NCBI RefSeq assembly: GCF_014191055.1
Contig: NZ_JACHWB010000001.1
Span: 310,001 to 374,000, forward strand
Reading direction: 5' to 3'
DNA: 64,000 nt
DNA from: Microvirga lupini
Lineage (GTDB): Bacteria; Pseudomonadota; Alphaproteobacteria; Rhizobiales; Beijerinckiaceae
The position numbers and the translations under genes are program-made. Below the pieces are notes generated by a model. It made no database searches. It was not told the DNA's origin and saw only the letters and a program-made list of their open reading frames with translations. This document shows positions 9,601 through 17,756 of the stretch, one piece after another; within the stretch, counting starts at the first letter, position 1; each line of letters starts with the position of its first letter.

Positions 9601-9635
9601 AAAGGGGCGGCCGAACAAAGTTCGGCCGCCCCTTT
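9601..9635. terminator. Strong hairpin between converging genes
   Basis: A perfect 16-bp stem (9601-9616 with 9620-9635) has a three-base AAA loop and a GC-rich centre with A/T ends. It starts 26 bases after the Gfo/Idh stop codon. AAA flanks one side and CTTTCTCT the other, so it may stop transcription from both directions between the convergent genes. Confidence 0.75.
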
Positions 9636-9642
9636 CTCTGAC

Positions 9643-9735
9643 TAAAGCATCGGACGTGAATTCGAAATCACGTCCGATGCTTTAAGTTTTTGGCTTGACG
9701 CATCTTTTCACGCAAAACCGGTGTCCACTTTTGCG
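9643..9735. repeat. Composite palindromic intergenic repeat, copy 2
   Basis: Two inverted repeats lie side by side. The first is a perfect 17-bp stem (9643-9659 with 9668-9684). The second is CGCAAAA at 9711-9717 with TTTTGCG at 9729-9735 around the core CCGGTGTCCAC. The second half matches the element at 6485-6510 and the reversed one at 47093-47114. Such composite palindromes are, from memory, abundant between genes in Rhizobiales. No coding potential is seen. Confidence 0.65.
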
Positions 9736-9761
9736 TTCGATGCTCTATTCAACGATTGGGT

Positions 9762-10691
9762 TCAGAGCGCTTCGAGAACTTTATTCGCCTGCGCTGGCTG
9801 GCTTGAGGGCGCATAGCGCCGGATCATGGTGGCGCAGAACTCGGCGAACTCTTCCTTCACCTGTGGGGCGCTGGTGTGATGCGGCGCGATCCCGCGATGC
9901 TCGGGCGTGAAGCAGAAGGTCACCGTCACGTCGAAATCGGCAAGCGCTTCCATCTGTCGGTCGAACCAGTCCATCGCGTTGGGACGAAAGCTGTCGGCCC
10001 AGGACAGGCCGGTGCGCAGATACTTCACGCCCAGCCGCTTCATCCATGCCACAGCATCGTCGAGGCGGTGATCCTCATAATGGAACCACTGGCACAGGCC
10101 CATCTGAGAAGCGTATTTCGCATATTCCTCAAGAGCCGGCTTAGGCGTGCCGTCCTCGCGCAGAAGGCCCATGTAGAAGTGTCGGTAATAGGACGAGCCC
10201 TCCGCCTCCCGGTGACGCGTGGTTGCCTCCCAGGCGCGGGGCAGGTCGTAGAGGCTGTACCAGTGGATCTTCGGGACTTTGCCGATCAGAAGCTCCGCAG
10301 TCCTGTTCAAGCCCCAAACCTGCACCTCCTCGGCCCCGAAGGTCGAGATGCCGACTTCGCTGACCCAAATGGGCTTGTCCGTCACTGCCCGGATCTCATC
10401 GATCTTCGCCGGCCAATCATGGATCTGCCACAGGTTCCAGTCGAGCGGGAAGCCGTGAACGGCCACGACATCGAGATGATCCAGGGCGCCGTGATCCTCC
10501 AGCTTCTTGATGAAGCCGGGGTCGATGGGGGAGATGCCTCCGAGCACGCGCGGAAGGTTAGGATTCTCCGCCTTGATCGCCTGACCGGCGGCGATCACCA
10601 TGTCGGAAAAGAGCTTCCAATCCGGATCGATCTCCGGATCCCAGTGGGACTTGTTATTCGGCTCATTCCAGATCATTGCGGCTTCGATCAT
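9762..10691 (-). CDS. Glycoside hydrolase (clan GH-A/GH39-like) with apparently circularly permuted barrel
   Basis: A 309-residue cytoplasmic protein with the hallmarks of a retaining clan GH-A glycosidase. The acid/base motif WNEPN lies at residues 8-12 (Glu10), and the nucleophile motif WVSEVG lies near Glu112. In ordinary family members the NEP motif follows about 150 residues that contain the first three barrel strands. Here those elements appear after the rest: LGVKYLRTGLSW at 220-231 and FDVTVTFCFTP at 253-263, then a helix ending in IRRYAP. The apparent strand order is therefore 4-5-6-7-8-1-2-3. ATG 10691 overlaps the methyltransferase stop as ATGA, which makes the short N-terminus firm; sequence in frame further upstream only overlaps the methyltransferase gene. 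It is the last gene of the leftward operon. The substrate is unknown. Confidence 0.8.
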   Translation of the reverse strand: MIEAAMIWNEPNNKSHWDPEIDPDWKLFSDMVIAAGQAIKAENPNLPRVLGGISPIDPGFIKKLEDHGALDHLDVVAVHGFPLDWNLWQIHDWPAKIDEIRAVTDKPIWVSEVGISTFGAEEVQVWGLNRTAELLIGKVPKIHWYSLYDLPRAWEATTRHREAEGSSYYRHFYMGLLREDGTPKPALEEYAKYASQMGLCQWFHYEDHRLDDAVAWMKRLGVKYLRTGLSWADSFRPNAMDWFDRQMEALADFDVTVTFCFTPEHRGIAPHHTSAPQVKEEFAEFCATMIRRYAPSSQPAQANKVLEAL

Positions 10692-11461
10692 GCGGTTCTC
10701 CCTTGGGCCGGGTAGACGGCGCCCGCGCCGGGCGGGGCATCGACACGGCGACAGATGTAAACTTCGGTTTCCGGATGCTGAACAATCTCGAATCCGGCGC
10801 TGCGGAGCATGGCTTCCACGCAGGCCGCGTTCGGCGCCCACCAGTTCGTCGGATCATCGGCATAGCGATGCTCGATGAAGTGCATCTTCGGATAGCGCGG
10901 ATCGTCGAAATGGTTCGTCTGCCAGAAGGTGTAGTTCTCATCGACCGGCATGGTCTCTGACGAACCGCGCTGCATCGACTGAAACACGAGGAGATCCTTG
11001 GCGACGTGCTCGTGAATGAGGTCGAGGGCGAGAACCGGATGCCGCAGGTGGTACAGGACGCCCATGAAGAGCACTACGTCGAATGTCTCGCCGAGCTGCC
11101 CAAGGTCGTAGACCGAGAGCTTGCGGAATTCGATGTCGTGGCCCATCGTCTGTGCAGCGAACCGCGCCTGGGCGAGATAGGCATCATCGAAATCGACGCC
11201 AAGCACGCGCTCCGCGCCGCGCTTCTTCATCTCCATGGAGTAGAAGCCGCCGTTGCAGCCGATATCGAGCACGCTCTTGCCGGTGAGATCCTGCGGGATC
11301 GCCTCTGAAAATTGCTGCCACTTCACGGCAGGGTAATTGCCCAGGAAGTGATTGGGCGCAGTCCAGACGCCGCCCTTCAGCTCGATGTTATGAAACCAGG
11401 GGCCAAGTGCCTCAGCTTTCCGGCGGATTTCTTCCGGCGGCATTGGGTCGATCGCATTCAT
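10688..11461 (-). CDS. SAM-dependent methyltransferase (TIGR04290-like)
   Basis: A 257-residue class I methyltransferase. The SAM-binding motif VLDIGCNGGFYS lies near residues 64-75, followed by an acidic strand end (GVDFDD near 87) and FDVVLFMGVLYHLRHP near 127. The pattern resembles tRNA mo5U34 methyltransferase CmoB and, as I recall, the TIGR04290 family often found in oligosaccharide clusters. The acceptor is probably a sugar or lipid-linked intermediate made by this cluster. Its stop overlaps the downstream hydrolase start by four bases. It lies 8 bases after the nucleotidyltransferase gene. Confidence 0.85.
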   Translation of the reverse strand: MNAIDPMPPEEIRRKAEALGPWFHNIELKGGVWTAPNHFLGNYPAVKWQQFSEAIPQDLTGKSVLDIGCNGGFYSMEMKKRGAERVLGVDFDDAYLAQARFAAQTMGHDIEFRKLSVYDLGQLGETFDVVLFMGVLYHLRHPVLALDLIHEHVAKDLLVFQSMQRGSSETMPVDENYTFWQTNHFDDPRYPKMHFIEHRYADDPTNWWAPNAACVEAMLRSAGFEIVQHPETEVYICRRVDAPPGAGAVYPAQGRTA

Positions 11462-11469
11462 CGTGGAGT

Positions 11470-12282
11470 TTACTCCCTGTTCAAATCGTGGAGGCCGCGC
11501 GGCAGCCGGCCGGCAGGCCAGCCCAGGGCGACCCGCGCGCCCGTGACATTCTCCTGCTGGGCCGCCTCGCTCAGCAAACCGATGGCGGACCGGTAGCCGT
11601 GCAGCGTTCCGACATCGACATAGGACACCCCGGCCTTGATCCCTACGGCCTCGCCTCCCTGTGCGAGATAGGCGTTCACCAGAGTGCCGAAATATTCATC
11701 CTCGCGACTGCGTGAGAGCCAGAGCCGGCGCAGGCCCTCAAGGACATGGCCCGGCATTTTGAAGGCGCCCCAGATCCACCGGGAGGACGCATCCTCCCGC
11801 TTCACTTGAATCTCCTGGACATGCATCGTCTCGTCCAAGACGACAGCGTCGAAGACCTGAGGGTTGTCGACCGGAAAGAGCAGAAATGAGAGTATTCCTT
11901 CCGGGAGTTCCGCGAGCGCCTTCTCGGGAAACCAGACGGTGTCCGGTAGGCCGACGATCACGCTCTCATCGGCTGGGATCAGAGGGGCAGCCTGGAAGAT
12001 GGCGTCACACAGCCCGCTCGCCTGCGGCTGGACTACATAGGCGATGGAGGCGGTGCCATAGCTTGCGCCGTAATATTCCATGATGTCGGATTTGCCGGGC
12101 GATATCACGAAGCAGATCTTGTCCGCGCCGCCATGAATCATGCGCTCTACGAGGTACTCGCTGACCGCGCAGGGGCGCTCGATGCCATCGTCGAGGCGGC
12201 TGCCTACCGGGAGAAGCTCCTTCGAGAAAGCCAGCGGCTGAATGCGGCTGCCGATCCCTGCTGCGGGTATGATCCCCCACAT
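11470..12282 (-). CDS. Sugar-phosphate nucleotidyltransferase (RmlA/GalU-like)
   Basis: A 270-residue protein that should join a sugar-1-phosphate (or similar phosphate) to a nucleotide. The signature PAAGIGSRIQPL lies at residues 6-17 and SKELLPV at 20-26, giving the usual nucleotide-binding loop and lysine. GLPDTVWF near 114 supplies the metal-binding aspartate region. The family includes glucose-1-phosphate thymidylyl-, uridylyl- and cytidylyltransferases; the sequence alone does not fix base or sugar. It starts two bases after the stop of the upstream CgeB-like gene. With inositol-1-phosphate synthase in the same operon, an NDP-cyclitol product is conceivable. Confidence 0.85.
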   Translation of the reverse strand: MWGIIPAAGIGSRIQPLAFSKELLPVGSRLDDGIERPCAVSEYLVERMIHGGADKICFVISPGKSDIMEYYGASYGTASIAYVVQPQASGLCDAIFQAAPLIPADESVIVGLPDTVWFPEKALAELPEGILSFLLFPVDNPQVFDAVVLDETMHVQEIQVKREDASSRWIWGAFKMPGHVLEGLRRLWLSRSREDEYFGTLVNAYLAQGGEAVGIKAGVSYVDVGTLHGYRSAIGLLSEAAQQENVTGARVALGWPAGRLPRGLHDLNRE

Positions 12283-12284
12283 GG

Positions 12285-13394
12285 TCAGGCCTCCATCATG
12301 GCGGCAGAGCCGCCGTTCGAGGACGAAATGGAACTGGCGCTCTCCAGCAGGATCTCAAGCTCCCGCGCCCGATGCTCCGAGGTATGCTCCGCGAGCACCC
12401 GCTCGCGGCCAGCGCTGGCGATGCGTTTCAGCTCTGCATCGGTGAGATCGAGCGCGCTGACTGCATCGTCGCTGCTCTCTGCAATGAGGATTTCCTGGCC
12501 GGGTTCGAAGAAGCTGTCGAGACCCTCCCAGTTGTCCGATAGGATCGGCGTGCCGCAGGCTGCCGCCTCGAACAGGCGTCCCGAGGGGCACCAGCCCATG
12601 TCGGCCATGGCCTGTCGGGTGATGTTGAGTGTCAGGCGCGAGGAGGAGAAGAAGGCGGGGTGCTCCTGCGGCGGTAGATGCCGGACGAAAGAAATATTGG
12701 GCTGCCAGGGGAAGTCGGCAGGGTATTGCGCACCCCCAATCAGGAAGCGTTGCTGCGGGCGCAAGCCCGCAGGATCAATGAATAGGCGCTGCAGGGCTGC
12801 CTGACGATCCGCCGCATAGGTTCCGAGATAGGAGAGATCCGACACGTAATGGTCTGCCGGTTGCACCGGATGATGCACGCTCGGATCCACATGCCCGTAA
12901 AGCGGCGCGACGCGGCAGGCTCCGAGTTCTGATTGAAGCCTATCGAGAGCGTAGCCGCCTGTGTAGCTGAGCGCCAGATCGAAATCGCGCAGACCTCGCG
13001 GCCCGATATAGTTGATGGGCTCACCTGCCTCCAAGCGCGAGAAGGTGACCGGCGTGTCGAGATCGTAGAACACATGGAGTGGATGTGGCGCATCGAGCAG
13101 GAGTTCGCTTGCCACGATACCATCCGGGCAATAGGACGTTGCCATAGCCACATCCGCATCAGCGAGTTCGGTCGCGGCCTGTTGGCGGATGTCCGCCCAA
13201 TCTTGATAGAGGACGAGGTCCCCGCCCGGAATCTCGAAGAAGTCCCGGTTCGATGCATAATAGGGCACGTCCTTCTCGAAAAACACGACCCTGTGTCCGC
13301 GTCGTGCAAGCGCACGGATCAGGCCGCGCCAGAGAGTTGCGTGACCATTGCCCCAGGACGAGGAGATCGTGAGCCCAAAAATGACGATCTTCAT
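12285..13394 (-). CDS. CgeB-like glycosyltransferase, paralogue A
   Basis: A 369-residue predicted glycosyltransferase of the CgeB/DUF3880 type with a GT-B fold. Key segments are the N-terminal SSSWGNGHAT loop (residues 11-20), the FFEKDVPYYAS block near 38, and the C-terminal donor-site segment GRLFEAAACGTPILSD near 275. It is strikingly similar to the product at 21087-22196 on the other strand (SSSWGNGHAT, ERDVPWYAAHRD, RLFEAAACGTPI), so the two are paralogues. No signal or membrane segment is seen. It overlaps the phosphatase gene by four bases. The acceptor and donor are unknown. Confidence 0.85.
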   Translation of the reverse strand: MKIVIFGLTISSSWGNGHATLWRGLIRALARRGHRVVFFEKDVPYYASNRDFFEIPGGDLVLYQDWADIRQQAATELADADVAMATSYCPDGIVASELLLDAPHPLHVFYDLDTPVTFSRLEAGEPINYIGPRGLRDFDLALSYTGGYALDRLQSELGACRVAPLYGHVDPSVHHPVQPADHYVSDLSYLGTYAADRQAALQRLFIDPAGLRPQQRFLIGGAQYPADFPWQPNISFVRHLPPQEHPAFFSSSRLTLNITRQAMADMGWCPSGRLFEAAACGTPILSDNWEGLDSFFEPGQEILIAESSDDAVSALDLTDAELKRIASAGRERVLAEHTSEHRARELEILLESASSISSSNGGSAAMMEA

Positions 13395-13990
13395 GCGCCC
13401 ACCATCTCGTTCAAACGCAAGACCTTAGAACCCCAGTCACCGACCACGAGAGTGCTGATGGAGGCGGGGTCGATGTCGAAGCGCCCATAGGCATCAATCG
13501 ACAGGCCCAGATAGTAGAGCAGGGCGGCCTTGATAACGTCGCTGTGGCTGACCAGGATGACGGACTGATCCGAATGGCGGCGGCGCAGCTGCTCCATGGC
13601 TCCAACGATGCGCGTCTGTGCTTCGAGCATCGTCTCACCCTCCGGCGGGCGGCTTGTGCTGCGGGACTTGTTCCATGCCGACCAGCCAGGATCCTGCGCC
13701 AGGGCTTCGAAGCTCCTGCCGGACCAGGTTCCGAAATCGATCTCGCTGATCGCGCCGCAGATGTCGAGGGACTGCCTGAGTTTGAGAGCAATGGGCTCGG
13801 CCGTCTCCACGGCTCGCTCCAGGGGGCTTGTGCGGATGCAGGCTATGGTTTCGCTGGCAAAGCGCACCGCCAGACGCTCGGCCTGATCTTTTCCGAAAGC
13901 TCCAAGATGCACTCCGGGCATGCGGCCGCACAAGATGGTTCCGACCCTGTCATGAGCCGCGTGGCGGACGAGGAAGAACGTGGTGGTCAC
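13391..13990 (-). CDS. Histidine phosphatase family protein
   Basis: A 199-residue protein of the phosphoglycerate-mutase/acid-phosphatase superfamily. The phosphohistidine motif reads LVRHAAHD (residues 7-14), an RHA variant of the usual RHG. The second arginine region (RTSPLERAVETA) lies near 54-65, EIDFGTWSGRS gives the catalytic Glu near 83, and VSHSDVIKA supplies the second histidine near 147. It probably dephosphorylates a small sugar or cyclitol phosphate. Lying between inositol-1-phosphate synthase and a glycosyltransferase, it could release inositol from inositol-1-phosphate, but this is only inference. The start is GTG 13990, twelve bases after the synthase stop codon. Confidence 0.87.
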   Translation of the reverse strand: MTTTFFLVRHAAHDRVGTILCGRMPGVHLGAFGKDQAERLAVRFASETIACIRTSPLERAVETAEPIALKLRQSLDICGAISEIDFGTWSGRSFEALAQDPGWSAWNKSRSTSRPPEGETMLEAQTRIVGAMEQLRRRHSDQSVILVSHSDVIKAALLYYLGLSIDAYGRFDIDPASISTLVVGDWGSKVLRLNEMVGA

Positions 13991-14002
13991 GTCCTCGCTC
14001 TC

Positions 14003-15085
14003 TTACTCTTCATCGCCGTCGATGAAGCGGATGGTTCTTTCACGGGCCTCATGGTCGGTGAACTGCTGCGGAGGCGACTTCATGAAATAGCTGGATGGAC
14101 CAGTCAGCGCGCCACCGATCTTGCGGTCCATTGCGAGCTTTGCACACCGCACGGCGTCGATCACGATGCCGGCGGAATTGGGCGAATCCCAGACTTCGAG
14201 CTTCACCTCCATGTTCAGCGGCACGCCGCCGAAAGTGGTGCCTTCGAGACGGATATAGGCCCATTTGCGGTCCGTGAGCCACGGCACGTGATCGCTCGGG
14301 CCCACATGGATGTCCCTGGCGGGCAGAGGGATGTCGAGCTGGCTGGATACGGCCTGAGTCTTCGAGATCTTCTTGGATTCGAGCCGCTCCCGTTCCAGCA
14401 TGTTCTGGAAATCGGTGTTGCCGCCGAAATTGAGCTGATAGGTCCGGTCGAGCCGCACGCCGCGCTCGCGGAAGAGATTGGCCAGCACGCGATGGACGAT
14501 GGTGGCACCGACTTGGCTCTTGATGTCATCGCCGATGATAGGGAGGCCGCGCTCCTCGAAGCGCTTGCGCCACTCCGGGTTTGAGGCAATGAACACCGGA
14601 ATGCAGTTGACGAAGGCGCAGCCCGCCTCCAGGGCCCGTTCGGCATACCATTCTGTCGCTTTCTGGGATCCTACGGGCAGATAGGAGACCAACACATCTG
14701 TCTTGGACTGACGCAGGATCTCCGTAACGTCGGCCTCGTTCTGGTCCGATTCCTCGATCTCCTCGCGCAGGTACTTGCCCAGCCCGTCGAGGGTCTTGCC
14801 ACGATGGACGATAATTCCGCTTTCAGGAACTACCGCGAAGCGCTGCGTGTTGTTGGGCTCGGCGAAGATGGCCTCCGAAATGTCCCGACCCACTTTCGAG
14901 GCGTTCACGTCAAAGGCCGACGAGACCTCGACATCGCTGATGTGATATCCGCCGATCTCCACATTCATCAGGCCTGGCACGGGCTCATTGCCCTTGGCGT
15001 CCTTGTAGTAGGAGAGGCCCTGCACGAAGGACGAGGCACAATTGCCGACGCCCACGATCCCGACGCGGACCTTTCCGATACTCAT
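14003..15085 (-). CDS. ino1: myo-inositol-1-phosphate synthase (inositol-3-phosphate synthase)
   Basis: A 360-residue synthase that converts glucose-6-phosphate to inositol phosphate using bound NAD+. Recognisable segments are [15 protein letters not shown] (residues 9-23, nucleotide binding), [15 protein letters not shown] near 134, the [11 protein letters not shown] block near 186 and [13 protein letters not shown] near 218. The length matches the compact prokaryotic/archaeal type rather than the ~510-residue eukaryotic type. It is the first gene of the leftward operon; GGGAGA lies eight bases before ATG 15085. Its presence points to de novo inositol for a product of this cluster. Confidence 0.94.
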   Translation of the reverse strand: MSIGKVRVGIVGVGNCASSFVQGLSYYKDAKGNEPVPGLMNVEIGGYHISDVEVSSAFDVNASKVGRDISEAIFAEPNNTQRFAVVPESGIIVHRGKTLDGLGKYLREEIEESDQNEADVTEILRQSKTDVLVSYLPVGSQKATEWYAERALEAGCAFVNCIPVFIASNPEWRKRFEERGLPIIGDDIKSQVGATIVHRVLANLFRERGVRLDRTYQLNFGGNTDFQNMLERERLESKKISKTQAVSSQLDIPLPARDIHVGPSDHVPWLTDRKWAYIRLEGTTFGGVPLNMEVKLEVWDSPNSAGIVIDAVRCAKLAMDRKIGGALTGPSSYFMKSPPQQFTDHEARERTIRFIDGDEE

Positions 15086-15489
15086 GATCTAATCTCCCTT
15101 GTGCGAGCGGAAGAATGCTTCTTTACAGGCAAGCACGTGCCGGTTGGCCGCAGACATCAAGCCTCGGCTCTCTCCTAAGCTTGGCTTCCAACGATTGATG
15201 AACGTTTGTTGTTCCGCTCGGTTCGCAATCCTTGTGACTCTTGTCTTCCTCATTCAGTGCCCAAAGTAATAAAGCAGCTCAGGAACAAAGATGATGTTGG
15301 TTAGTTTCCTAAGAGTAACCTTAAGCTTGAGATGGGCTTCGCAGGGCGGATAATATCCGAAGCTTGCGCGATATATTCTCAAATAGGAATGCATGCATTC
15401 CCTGCATCACATTTCCAAAGCGGAAATGGGATGATGCTTCTTGCTTTATCCATCGGTGCTTAGACCAGAAACCAATCTGGAGATACCTC
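15086..15489. promoter_or_regulatory. Divergent promoter region of the glycan cluster
   Basis: This 404-base gap drives the ino1 operon leftward and the epimerase/glycosyltransferase operon rightward, so promoters for both should lie here. It is AT-richer than its neighbours, and the only clear symmetric element is the palindrome at 15386-15401. An open frame enters from 15364 into the epimerase gene, but the ribosome site favours GTG 15490. No RNA gene or riboswitch was recognised. Confidence 0.65.
15386..15401. promoter_or_regulatory. Perfect 16-bp palindrome, candidate operator
   Basis: GGAATGCATGCATTCC is a perfect palindrome without a loop, suited to a dimeric DNA-binding protein. It lies 89 bases before the GTG of the first epimerase and about 300 bases before ino1. 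The AT-rich GATATATTCTC just before it could be part of a promoter. No regulator gene is adjacent. Confidence 0.5.
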
Positions 15490-16602
15490 GTGACGGACAC
15501 CATCCTCATTACCGGCGGTGCGGGTTTTATCGGACGCTACGTTGCTCGGGCCTGCCTGGAGCGCGGCCATCGGGTTCGCGTGCTCGACAGCTTGATCGAG
15601 CAGGTTCACGGCGACAAGACGCAGGCCGATGGGCTTGATCCCGAGGTCGAGGTGGTTGTGGGAGATGTGCGCGACGAGACGGCTGTCCTGAGAGCGTTGA
15701 AGGGCGCTACCAAGGTGGTGCACCTCGCGGCGGAGGTCGGTGTCGGTCAGAGCATGTACGCCGTTGACCGCTATGTCTCCGTGAACGATTACGGCACCGC
15801 AGTGCTGTTCCAGCAGCTGATCGACAATCCAGTCAAGCGGGTGGTCGTCGCCTCCTCCATGAGCATCTATGGCGAGGGTCTCTACAAAGATGCGGAGGGG
15901 CATGTCCGTGAGGATGTCGTGCGCACGCCGCGCGCGACCGAGAATGATCCTTGGGATCCTCTCGACGAGCAGGGGCGCTCCCTCATTCCAGTACCGACAC
16001 CGGAATGGAAGAAGCCGGCATTGGCTTCCGTTTATGCTCTGTCGAAATATGTTCAGGAGCGGCTGACTCTCACTCTCTGCCCGGCCTACGGCATGGAGGG
16101 TGTTGCGCTCAGGCTCTGGAATGCTTACGGCCCGGGGCAGGCCTTGTCCAATCCCTATACCGGCGTTCTCGCAATCTTTGCCTCGCGGCTCCATAACGGC
16201 CAGCCGCCAATGATCTTCGAAGATGGTCAGCAGCGCCGCGACTTCGTTCACGTTGAGGACGTGGCCCAGGCCTTCGTCCTCGCCCTTGATCATGAGGAAG
16301 CAGCGGGCGGCGTCTACAATGTCGGCTGCGGTCAGGATCGCAGTGTTTCCGAAGTGGCGGAGCTGCTGTCCCAGGCCATGAACCGGCCCATGGCACCGGA
16401 GATCGCCGGCAAGGCACGCATCGGAGACATCCGCCACTGCATTGCCGACATCACGAAGATCCAGCAGGAGTTGGGCTACGCCCCGAAGAAAGACTTCTCG
16501 AAGGGATTGGCGGAGCTTGCCGAATGGGTCGCCAAGCAGGAAGCCAAGGATCTCGTGCAGGAAGCTCGTAAGGAGCTTGAGGCGAGAGGCCTAGTCGCAT
16601 GA
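15490..16602 (+). CDS. NAD-dependent nucleotide-sugar epimerase/dehydratase
   Basis: A 370-residue extended short-chain dehydrogenase acting on a nucleotide-activated sugar. GGAGFIGR at residues 8-15 is the NAD-binding glycine motif. The catalytic triad region is SSMSIYG near 120, with the YxxxK motif (YALSKY) near 180. The family resembles UDP-glucose 4-epimerase and dTDP-glucose dehydratase. The start is GTG 15490, with GGAG eight bases upstream. It opens the rightward operon and overlaps the next epimerase by four bases (ATGA). An insertion between the SSM and YxxxK motifs makes the protein longer than typical GalE (~330). Confidence 0.88.
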   Translation: MTDTILITGGAGFIGRYVARACLERGHRVRVLDSLIEQVHGDKTQADGLDPEVEVVVGDVRDETAVLRALKGATKVVHLAAEVGVGQSMYAVDRYVSVNDYGTAVLFQQLIDNPVKRVVVASSMSIYGEGLYKDAEGHVREDVVRTPRATENDPWDPLDEQGRSLIPVPTPEWKKPALASVYALSKYVQERLTLTLCPAYGMEGVALRLWNAYGPGQALSNPYTGVLAIFASRLHNGQPPMIFEDGQQRRDFVHVEDVAQAFVLALDHEEAAGGVYNVGCGQDRSVSEVAELLSQAMNRPMAPEIAGKARIGDIRHCIADITKIQQELGYAPKKDFSKGLAELAEWVAKQEAKDLVQEARKELEARGLVA

Positions 16603-17714
16603 AGACAACCGACGCTCAGGCCGGTGCTCCTGCTGTCCTTCGCCGGAGACCAGTTCTGGTCACCGGCGGTGCAGGCTTCATCGGCTCCAATCTCGCTGAC
16701 CGCTTCGCAAGCGAGGGACATGATGTTCTGATCTACGACGTTCTGGCACGCCCAGGCGTCGACCGTAACCTGGAGTGGCTGAAGAAGCGCCATCCAAGTA
16801 AGATTTCAGCTGTCATCGGTGATATTCGGGACGAAACGGCTGTGGCCGACGCCGCAAGCGAAGCTCAGGCCGTGTTCCATATGGCTGCGCAGGTTGCTGT
16901 CACCACAAGCCTCGTCGATCCACGCGAGGATTTTGAGATCAACATCCGCGGCACCTTGAACCTGCTCGATGCTCTCCGGCAACGCAACGAGCGGGTGCCG
17001 CTGATCTTCGCTTCTACCAACAAGGTTTATGGTGATCTTGCGGATGTGGAGCTTGAAAAGACGAACGATGCCTACAAACCCCGTGACCCCGCTATCCGGG
17101 ATGCAGGAATCGGCGAGACGCGCCCGCTCGATTTTCATACGCCCTACGGCTGCTCCAAGGGAGCAGCCGATCAGTATGTTCTGGACTACGCCCGCTCCTT
17201 CGGCGCTCCTACCTGCGTGATGCGGATGAGCTGCATCTATGGCCAGCGGCAGATGGGCACTGAGGACCAGGGCTGGGTGGCTCATTTCCTGATCCGAGCT
17301 CTCGAAGGTGAGCCTATCACGATTTATGGTGATGGCTGCCAGGTTCGCGATGTGCTTGATATATCCGACGCGGTCGATGCCTATGCGGCTGCGTGGAAGC
17401 AGATCGATTCGGTTCAAGGCCGGGCTTTCAATCTCGGCGGAGGACCAAAGAACGCCATCAGCCTGCGCCAGCTTATCACTCACATCGAGGATGTGATCGG
17501 CCGTCCGGTCGAGACGATCTATTCCGATTGGCGGGCCGGCGATCAGCGCTATTACGTCTCGGATACGCGTCTCGTGACACGGAAACTCGGCCTGAAGCAA
17601 CCGACCTCCTGGCTCAAGGGCGTGGCTGCTCTGGCAAGCTGGCTCCAGGCGGAGAGGGGGCTCGCGTCGTTGGGATCGACCCCCCTCCCGCAGGCCGCTG
17701 AGGCCCTGTCATGA
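16599..17714 (+). CDS. NAD-dependent epimerase, CDP-paratose 2-epimerase-like
   Basis: A 371-residue extended SDR. After a 20-residue leader the NAD-binding motif GGAGFIGSN lies near residues 24-32. STNKVYGDL near 135 and YGCSKGAADQY near 184 form the catalytic Ser/Thr and YxxxK sites. The STNKVYG form and the PRDPAIRD segment recall CDP-paratose (tyvelose) 2-epimerases, so a CDP-sugar substrate is possible. It is the second gene of the rightward operon, translationally coupled to its neighbour through ATGA. It is distinct in sequence from the preceding epimerase, so the pair is not a recent duplication. Confidence 0.87.
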   Translation: MKTTDAQAGAPAVLRRRPVLVTGGAGFIGSNLADRFASEGHDVLIYDVLARPGVDRNLEWLKKRHPSKISAVIGDIRDETAVADAASEAQAVFHMAAQVAVTTSLVDPREDFEINIRGTLNLLDALRQRNERVPLIFASTNKVYGDLADVELEKTNDAYKPRDPAIRDAGIGETRPLDFHTPYGCSKGAADQYVLDYARSFGAPTCVMRMSCIYGQRQMGTEDQGWVAHFLIRALEGEPITIYGDGCQVRDVLDISDAVDAYAAAWKQIDSVQGRAFNLGGGPKNAISLRQLITHIEDVIGRPVETIYSDWRAGDQRYYVSDTRLVTRKLGLKQPTSWLKGVAALASWLQAERGLASLGSTPLPQAAEALS

Positions 17715-17756
17715 GATTGTTCCTCGGGATCGGGTTGCTCATCGTCGAGAATTGCA

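Noticed and set aside
15364-15489. Upstream extension of the first epimerase by 42 residues
   Set aside because: The added sequence is Cys/Trp/Arg-rich and unlike SDR N-termini. GTG 15490 has GGAG at good spacing and starts right before the NAD-binding motif.
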